From positions 364,336-428,335 of the forward strand of contig NZ_JXYP01000021.1 in NCBI RefSeq assembly GCF_000964005.1: DNA of 64,000 nucleotides, given 5' to 3'. Position numbers and translations under genes: made by a program. The stretch comes from Williamsia herbipolensis (lineage in GTDB: Bacteria; Actinomycetota; Actinomycetes; Mycobacteriales; Mycobacteriaceae). The first letter of the stretch is position 1. Each line of letters begins with the position of its first letter. This document shows positions 58,777 through 64,000 of the stretch, in pieces. The notes under the pieces were generated by a model. The model ran no database searches and was not told the origin of the DNA. It saw only the letters and a program-made list of their open reading frames with translations.

Positions 58777-59922
58777 CTAGCCAGTCGACGGATTCCCCGG
58801 CGACTGGAACGGGTTGGTGCCGTTGAACAGGATCCAGATCGCGACCGGTGCGGCGATGCCGACCACCAACCATGCGACCGACCCCACGAAGGGACGCGTA
58901 GCCCACCCGCGTCCGAAGTCCAGGGAGATGCGACCCGGTCCGGCGAGGATGATCGACGCCGCCGCGATGCCGAGGAACAGCTCGTATTCGACGCCCGGTC
59001 CGGCTGATCCGGAGGCGAAGAACCAGACCCCGCCGGCCAGTGTCGCCTTGTACGTGGCGGCGATGATCATCACCCCGAGCACGGCCGAACCGGCGATCGG
59101 GGTCAGGAGCCCGAGCACGAGCATCAGCCCACCCAGCGATTCCGACAACGCGCCGACGATGGCGAGGGGTTTGGCGGCGTCGGCCGAGAACCCGATGTTG
59201 GTGTTCGGCGCGTTGAGCAGGAAGTCCTCGAATCCGCTCAGACGCGGTCCGTTCCACCAGCCGAACAGTTTCTGCGCACCGTGGGCCATCGCGATGAGCC
59301 CGACCGCCACGCGCAGCGCGAGCAACCCGAGGTCGGTCGTCCCGCGACGTCGCGCGGCCTGCGCGGCGGCGAGTTCGTCGTCGAGGGCGTCCCGGCCGAG
59401 CCGTTCCGGATCGGACCGGCGTCCCGATCGCGAGAAGCGTCGCGAGCGGCGATCCGACACCGGGTCGTCGAGTTCGTCGCGACCGGTGGTGTCGAGTGCC
59501 CGGGTCTGCGAGTCGTCGGCGTCGATGTCGTGGTCGTCGAGGTCGCGGTCGGCGACCCGGTCCGAGCGGTAGGTGGGGACCGCGTCGTCGTCGGCGTAGG
59601 CGGCGCGACGGTTGTGCTCGCGGTGGAAGGCATCGCGGTCGACCGGGATGGCCGTGGTCTTCGGTGCCGTGTCCTCGGCCGCGGTGCTGTCGTGCGCGGT
59701 GTCCGACGACGCGGCGGCGGCCGGGATCGCGGTCGTGGCGTCGTCGTGGCTCTCGGTGTCGCCACCGTCACGGCGGTACGGCTGGTAACCGTGCACGCCG
59801 GTCGAGGTCCCCTCGGGACCCGGCGGCGGAGTCTGGGGCATACGGAAGGTCTCGGTCGGCTCGTCGTACGGGCTCGAGCCCTGCGGACGCTGCTCACGAT
59901 CTCGTTCACTCACCTGGTTCAC
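58777..59922 (-). CDS. DoxX family membrane protein with long charged N-terminus
   Basis: 381 residues from a GTG. Residues 1-195 are disordered, rich in Asp, Arg and Thr (for example SDRRSRRFSRSGRRSDP). Residues 200-370 hold four hydrophobic segments in DoxX style (LLALRVAVGLIAMAHGAQKLFGW). In mycobacteria DoxX forms a membrane complex with SseA and SodA against oxidative stress, but the soluble tail here is unusually long. Position matches Rv3005c next to an lppZ-like gene. Confidence 0.85.
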   Translation of the reverse strand: MNQVSERDREQRPQGSSPYDEPTETFRMPQTPPPGPEGTSTGVHGYQPYRRDGGDTESHDDATTAIPAAAASSDTAHDSTAAEDTAPKTTAIPVDRDAFHREHNRRAAYADDDAVPTYRSDRVADRDLDDHDIDADDSQTRALDTTGRDELDDPVSDRRSRRFSRSGRRSDPERLGRDALDDELAAAQAARRRGTTDLGLLALRVAVGLIAMAHGAQKLFGWWNGPRLSGFEDFLLNAPNTNIGFSADAAKPLAIVGALSESLGGLMLVLGLLTPIAGSAVLGVMIIAATYKATLAGGVWFFASGSAGPGVEYELFLGIAAASIILAGPGRISLDFGRGWATRPFVGSVAWLVVGIAAPVAIWILFNGTNPFQSPGNPSTG

Positions 59923-59994
59923 CCTAGGTGGTCGAGCGGCGCTCGCCGGTGACGTGACACCGCCGCGTCGCGCCGATCACCTACCCTGGGGCGC

Positions 59995-61134
59995 ATGTCC
60001 GACCGAGCACGCCGCACACGCATCGTCGTCGTGACGACGGCGTTGCTGGTCGTGGCCACGCTGCTGGGCGGCTGTGCGGATTTCGGTGATGAGGATCGTG
60101 CGCGGGCCGCCGGAGACTTCACCTCCGAGACCGTGACGCCGGTGGTCCCGACACCGACACCGCCGAGTCAGTCGCCTCAGGAGGGGCCGGCACCCACGGG
60201 TCCGTGCGTCGATCCCGATCCGGCGGTCATCGCGACCTGTCTCGGCGCGACGAGCGCGGTGATGCCCGGCGGCGACGCCCAGGGCGAGTCGACGGTCGTC
60301 GCCGAACGCACCACCGGCCAGATCATCGCCACGCGGCGCAACGGACCCAAGCGGGTCATCGCGTCGATCCCCGTCGACGCCGACGGCGACGGCGGTCTGA
60401 TGGACTTCGCGCCGTCCCCCACCTACGACCAGGACCGCCTGATCTACGCCTACATCTCGACCGCCTCGGACAACCGGGTGGTCCGGATCGCCCCCGGTGA
60501 CACACCGAAACCGATCCTCACGGGCATCCCGAAGGGCGCGACGGGCAACGTCGGTTCGCTGCACTTCCGTTCGCCCACCGAGCTGTTGGTGGCCACCGGC
60601 GACGCGGGGAACCCGGCCTCGGCAGGCGACCCCGGTTCGCTGGCGGGCAAGCTCCTCTCGGTCACCGCCTTGACCTCGGGCAGCACTGCCGCGCCGCGGG
60701 TCCTGGCGTCGGGGCTCGGGGCGAACGCGACGATCTGCGCGAACGCGAGCAGCGGTCAGCTGTACCTGACCGATCGCGCGCCGACCGAGGACCGCCTGCA
60801 GATCATCGACACCACCGGCACCCTGCGCCCGCTGTGGACGTGGCCCGACCGGCCGCAGATATCCGGTTGTGCCGCAGCCGGATCGAGCGTGCTCGTGTCG
60901 ACCGCGCGCACCCAGCGGGTCGAACTGCTCGGCGAGCCGACGCGCGAGAAGCCGACGGTGTCGCCGCCGGTCGTCGTGTTCGAGAAGCGCTACGGCGCGT
61001 TGGGGCGGATGACGGCGCTGCCGTCGGGACTGTTCCAGGTGGGCACGATCAACAAGCAGGGCGGACGCCCGGTCGCCACCGACGACCGCGTCGTGCGGTT
61101 CCTCCCGCCGACCAGTTCCGAGAGCAACGTCTGA
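59995..61134 (+). CDS. lppZ: LppZ-like lipoprotein with sugar-dehydrogenase-type propeller
   Basis: 379 residues. LVVATLLGGC is a lipobox, with acylated cysteine at about residue 26. A Pro/Thr-rich spacer (45-65) leads to a six-bladed-propeller-like domain similar to soluble PQQ glucose dehydrogenases (LMDFAPSPTYDQDRLIYAYIS; TGDAGNPASAGDPGSLAGKLL). Enzymatic residues are not confirmed. The order doxX-lppZ divergent is as I recall for M. tuberculosis. Confidence 0.85.
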   Translation: MSDRARRTRIVVVTTALLVVATLLGGCADFGDEDRARAAGDFTSETVTPVVPTPTPPSQSPQEGPAPTGPCVDPDPAVIATCLGATSAVMPGGDAQGESTVVAERTTGQIIATRRNGPKRVIASIPVDADGDGGLMDFAPSPTYDQDRLIYAYISTASDNRVVRIAPGDTPKPILTGIPKGATGNVGSLHFRSPTELLVATGDAGNPASAGDPGSLAGKLLSVTALTSGSTAAPRVLASGLGANATICANASSGQLYLTDRAPTEDRLQIIDTTGTLRPLWTWPDRPQISGCAAAGSSVLVSTARTQRVELLGEPTREKPTVSPPVVVFEKRYGALGRMTALPSGLFQVGTINKQGGRPVATDDRVVRFLPPTSSESNV

Positions 61135-61162
61135 TCCGGACGCGCCGTCGCGCCGAAGGGTC

Positions 61163-61513
61163 TCAGCGAGACAGGCGCTGCCCGATCAACATCGAGGTGA
61201 CGAGATCTCGGCGACGCGCCAGATCGGCCATGGCGTCGTCGATCTCGGACAGTTCCTCGCGGATCAGCGACGCCACCTCCGGGCACATCTCGACCCGGTC
61301 ACCGTTTACACAGGGCAGCACGTCGCGAATCGTCTCGAGGGTGAAACCCGCCTCGATGAGCCTCTTGATGCGGACGACCTGTTGCACCGTTCCGTCGGCG
61401 AACTCGCGGTAGCCGTTGCTGTGGCGGCTCGTCGCCAGCAGACCGTGGGCGTCGTAGTGGCGCAGCGATCGCGCGGAGACGCCCGTGAGTCGTTCCACCT
61501 CACCGATTCTCAT
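61163..61513 (-). CDS. MerR-family transcriptional regulator
   Basis: 116 residues. MRIGEVERLTGVSARSLRHYDAHGLL is the MerR winged helix-turn-helix start. RREFADGT-type wing (YREFADGTVQQV) and a helical dimerisation region follow. Cys68 and Cys77 (C-x8-C) might bind metal or sense oxidants but may be structural. It is divergent from a hydrolase/MFS operon whose promoter has the 20-bp spacer expected for MerR control. Confidence 0.9.
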   Translation of the reverse strand: MRIGEVERLTGVSARSLRHYDAHGLLATSRHSNGYREFADGTVQQVVRIKRLIEAGFTLETIRDVLPCVNGDRVEMCPEVASLIREELSEIDDAMADLARRRDLVTSMLIGQRLSR

Positions 61514-61575
61514 GGGCGACCTCTCCTCACGACCGTGGACCCGGCCACACCTCCGCGTCGATGCGCGATGAACGC

Positions 61576-61607
61576 TTGACCTTCACACCGGTGTCAGAGT
61601 TTAGCGT
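61576..61607 (+). promoter_or_regulatory. MerR-type promoter of the hydrolase/MFS operon
   Basis: -35 TTGACC (61576-61581) and -10 TAGCGT (61602-61607) are 20 bp apart, longer than normal and typical for MerR activators that twist the DNA. The spacer holds an imperfect dyad ACCTTCACACC/GGTGTCAGAGT (8 of 11 paired). The ATG at 61616 is only 8 bases past the -10, so the message may be leaderless. Confidence 0.72.
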
Positions 61608-61615
61608 CGGTCACC

Positions 61616-62404
61616 ATGACACGTGCAGCAGGCATCGACCGACCCGATGTGATCGCCTCCGGTGCCGGCAGACCCCTTGTGCTCGCCCACGGCGCCGGTG
61701 GCGCGGTGGACCTCAACTTCGGTGACGTGATCGCGGCGTTGTCCGCGCGGCGTCGACTGGTCGGGGTGAACTATCCGGGATCGGGGTCCACGCCGCGGCA
61801 GTCGCGTCCGCTCGAGCTCGAGGCGCTCGCCGACGGACTGGTGGCCGCCGCGGTCGCCGACGGGCACGACCGCTTCCCGATACTGGGGCTGTCGTTGGGG
61901 TGTGCGGTGGCCGTCACCGCGGCGCAGCGCCATCCCGACCGGGTGTCCGGACTGTTCCTCACCGTCGGTTTCGCCCGAGCCGACGCGCAGATCCGCCTCG
62001 TGGTCGATGTGTGGCGACATCTCGCGGCCACCGATCCGACGACGCTCGCCCGGCTGCTCGTGGCGTTGTCGTCGCCCCATGTTCTGAGCACACTGGACCC
62101 CGCCGCCACCGAACGGGCGGTCGTCGACACCGCCGCATCGCTCCCCGACGGTGGACCCGATCAGGCCCTCCTCGCCGCGACGCTCGACATCACCACCGAT
62201 GCCGCGGCGGTGTCCGTCCCGACGACGGTGGTCGTGGCAGGGCAGGATCGCATCGTGCTCCCGACCACCACGCGCGCGCTGGCGCGGACCATCCCCGGCG
62301 CCAGGGTTCTCGAGTACCCCGACGCCGGCCACATCTTCACCCCGTCGGAGGCCTCGACCTGGATCGACGACATCGGCGACTTCCTCGACACGCACGGCCT
62401 GTGA
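61616..62404 (+). CDS. Alpha/beta hydrolase
   Basis: 262 residues. LVLAHGAGGAVDLNF is the oxyanion loop, ILGLSLGCAVAVTAA the nucleophile elbow (Ser in G-L-S-L-G), and YPDAGHIFTPSEA the catalytic histidine region. Substrate unknown. Under the MerR-type promoter and coupled to the MFS gene by GTGA overlap, so it may modify or hydrolyse a compound that the transporter exports. Confidence 0.87.
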   Translation: MTRAAGIDRPDVIASGAGRPLVLAHGAGGAVDLNFGDVIAALSARRRLVGVNYPGSGSTPRQSRPLELEALADGLVAAAVADGHDRFPILGLSLGCAVAVTAAQRHPDRVSGLFLTVGFARADAQIRLVVDVWRHLAATDPTTLARLLVALSSPHVLSTLDPAATERAVVDTAASLPDGGPDQALLAATLDITTDAAAVSVPTTVVVAGQDRIVLPTTTRALARTIPGARVLEYPDAGHIFTPSEASTWIDDIGDFLDTHGL

Positions 62405-63609
62405 GCGCCGAGCGTCGCGGCCGATCCGGTGACGCGGGATGGAACCGCGCGTCGATCACCTTGACCGGCGCGTTGTTCGTCTACATGACCGCGGAGATGT
62501 TCCCCGTGGGCATCGTGCCCGAACTCGCCGCCGGACTGCGGTGTTCGCAGGCCGCCGCGGGCACCTTGCTCGCCGTCTACGCCATCGCCGCCGTCGTCGT
62601 GATCATCCCGGTGGTGGCGCTCACGCGTCATCTCGACCGACGCCGCCTCATCGTCCTGTCGCTGCTCGTCCTGGCGGTGTCGCAGGTCGCCTTCGCGCTC
62701 TCCGACAACCTGTGGTGGGCCTACGCCGCCCGGGCGGTCGCGGCCGTCCCGCACGGATTGCTGTGGTCGGTGGTGCCGACGGTGGCGGCGTCGATGAGCC
62801 CGGGTGCGCCGGGTCGGGCTACGGCGCGCGTGTTCGTGGGCGGAGCACTCGGACTCGTCGTGGGTGCTCCCCTGGTGACCGCGACGACCGGTCTCGTCGG
62901 GTGGCGACCAACGGCGATGGCGGTGGGTGTGGTGGCCGTCGTCCTCGCGGTCGCGGCGCGTGCGACCCTCCCGGCGGCGCAGACCCGGCCGCGGGTCGGG
63001 TCCTCTGGTTCCCGTGGCCGCCGCGCGCGTCGACTCCCGACCATTCCCGCGCAGGTGTTCGGCCTCAGTACGGCGACGGTGGCGGTGGTGGCGGCGTGCT
63101 ACATCCCATACACCTACCTGTCGCTGCTCGCCGACGACGTCGGTATCCGATCGACGTCGCTGTCGGCCCTGCAGATCGGTTACGGCGCTGCAGGTCTGGT
63201 GACGGTGTCGCTCGTGGGGCGATTCCTCGACCACCGCTTGCGCGCCGTCCTCAGCGCGATCCTCGGCGGGATGGCCGTCGCCATGGTGATGATCACGACC
63301 GGCGGCGCGGCACTGTTCATCCTGGCCGTGCTCCTCTGGGGCGCAGCGTTCGCCTGCGCTGCACCGGCACTGCAGAGCGCGGTGCTGCGAGCGTCGCACG
63401 CCGACCCCCTGGTCGACCGCCTCGCGGCGTCGGCGGTGTACGTGCTGGCGTTCCAGGTCGGGATCGCCGGCGGCTCGTGGGCCGGGAGCGGCACCCTCTC
63501 CACGATCGGCGAGGCGTGGTTGGCACCAGCCGGTCTGATCGCGGTCGCAGCGTCGGCGATGGTGGTCCTCGCCCTGCGTTCGCCGACGACCGTGACCGAC
63601 ACCGCCTAG
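62401..63609 (+). CDS. MFS efflux-type transporter
   Basis: 402 residues from a GTG overlapping the hydrolase stop. About 12 hydrophobic segments; LTRHLDRRRLIVLSLLV follows the second, the usual MFS loop. It starts FVYMTAEMFPVGIVPELA, close to the arabinose-efflux (AraJ/YdhP-like) group. Likely exports a toxic small molecule sensed by the MerR regulator. Ends just before IS-related sequence. Confidence 0.9.
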   Translation: MSAERRGRSGDAGWNRASITLTGALFVYMTAEMFPVGIVPELAAGLRCSQAAAGTLLAVYAIAAVVVIIPVVALTRHLDRRRLIVLSLLVLAVSQVAFALSDNLWWAYAARAVAAVPHGLLWSVVPTVAASMSPGAPGRATARVFVGGALGLVVGAPLVTATTGLVGWRPTAMAVGVVAVVLAVAARATLPAAQTRPRVGSSGSRGRRARRLPTIPAQVFGLSTATVAVVAACYIPYTYLSLLADDVGIRSTSLSALQIGYGAAGLVTVSLVGRFLDHRLRAVLSAILGGMAVAMVMITTGGAALFILAVLLWGAAFACAAPALQSAVLRASHADPLVDRLAASAVYVLAFQVGIAGGSWAGSGTLSTIGEAWLAPAGLIAVAASAMVVLALRSPTTVTDTA

Positions 63610-63760
63610 CCTCAGTCTTTCACCAGCGTTGCGCTGATTACTGATTCTGTTGTGTGGCTGCTGGTTTGGTGATGTGGGCATGCGGAGGTTGCCGGCTGGC
63701 TGTGTCGGTGGGCGGGTCTTCGGGTCCTTGGGTCGGTGGCGGTCGGGGTGTTTGTGCTGG

Positions 63761-64000
63761 TCAGGGTGGTGTGAGCGTGGTGACGTCGGTCCACGCGGAG
63801 ATGATGTCGGCGGTCCAGGGCCAGGTGTCGGGGAGGCGCATGAGGCGTTTTCTCGCGGTGTGGACGAGGTGGGCTGGGGTGTGTAGTAGCCGGTATCGCA
63901 GGGCTTTGGGGGCGCACGAGCGGAGTTGGGGTAGCTGGTGCAGGGCGAGGAGCCGGAGCCAGGCGACGAGGTCGGCGGCGAGTTGCACGCAGGTCAGCCA
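63761..64000 (-). mobile_element. IS1380-like transposase, C-terminal part (continues past the window)
   Basis: 79 residues visible, reading WLTCVQLAADLVAWLRLLAL then APKALRYRLLHTPAHLVHTARKR and ending WPWTADIISAWTDVTTLTPP. This matches the end of IS1380-family DDE transposases as I recall them. The start lies beyond base 64000. The 150 bases between the MFS stop and this stop probably contain the terminal inverted repeat, which cannot be placed without the other end. Confidence 0.8.

Noticed and set aside
63612..63917. 101-codon minus-strand frame near the right edge
   Set aside because: Pro/His/Thr-rich; overlaps the recognisable transposase frame on the same strand in a different phase.

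Overview
The window is 64 kb of GC-rich DNA with dense, mostly four-base-overlapping genes. Gene content and order fit the Mycobacteriales (mycolic-acid actinobacteria): HupB with a lysine/alanine/proline tail, GpgP/OctT of methylglucose lipopolysaccharide synthesis, FbiD of F420 synthesis, an LppZ-like lipoprotein and LGFP repeats. Gordonia or a close relative is my best guess. That is an inference from gene style; no database was searched.

Layout. (1) 1-11412: end of rpsT, then a minus-strand run holA-comEC-comEA-degV-octT-gpgP-rsfS-nadD-(VWA)-(MoxR)-proA, the order I recall for M. tuberculosis Rv2412-Rv2427c. (2) 11446-12144: a membrane-anchored HNH endonuclease at the junction to a second syntenic block. 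(3) 12190-31073: recG, a FakA-like DAK protein, rpmB, ung, gamma-carbonic anhydrase, thiL, gpsA, fbiD, ppk1, mutT1, hupB, leuDC with a divergent IclR regulator, a PNPOx-like protein and a methyltransferase. (4) 31085-32239: a GH25-type muramidase with LGFP repeats. (5) 32277-35704: a 3.4 kb AT-richer element bounded by 39-bp direct repeats of the 3' part of tRNA-Glu(CTC). It carries an ImmA/IrrE-like gene that runs through one repeat, a HEPN-motif protein, two small unknown proteins and a DUF2510-type membrane protein, but no integrase. This is the most interesting part of the window. (6) 35668-43949: tRNA-Glu, tRNA-Gln, gltX, two hydrolase-type genes, an MFS transporter, a methyltransferase, leuB and serA. 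(7) 44189-48964: secreted S1 protease, an unusual array of 21-bp-phased repeats, and ilvBNC preceded by a leader peptide and a transcription attenuator. (8) 48965-59922: a PH-domain membrane protein, ilvD, and accessory metabolism (secreted GH1 glucosidase, Tat-exported cholesterol-oxidase-like flavoprotein, NtaA/DszA-like monooxygenase, quinone-type alcohol dehydrogenase, enoyl-CoA hydratase), then DoxX. (9) 59995-63609: LppZ-like lipoprotein and a MerR-controlled hydrolase/MFS operon. (10) 63761-64000: end of an IS1380-like transposase that continues beyond the window.

Working together: leuB, leuC, leuD, ilvB, ilvN, ilvC and ilvD supply nearly the whole branched-chain amino acid pathway. 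Two control points are visible: a leaderless IclR/NdgR-type regulator divergent from leuCD and an attenuator ahead of ilvB. DegV (FakB-like) and the DAK protein (FakA-like) could form a fatty-acid kinase. MoxR and the VWA protein form a chaperone-type pair. Starts were chosen from overlaps and Shine-Dalgarno sequences, and alternatives are given where they matter.
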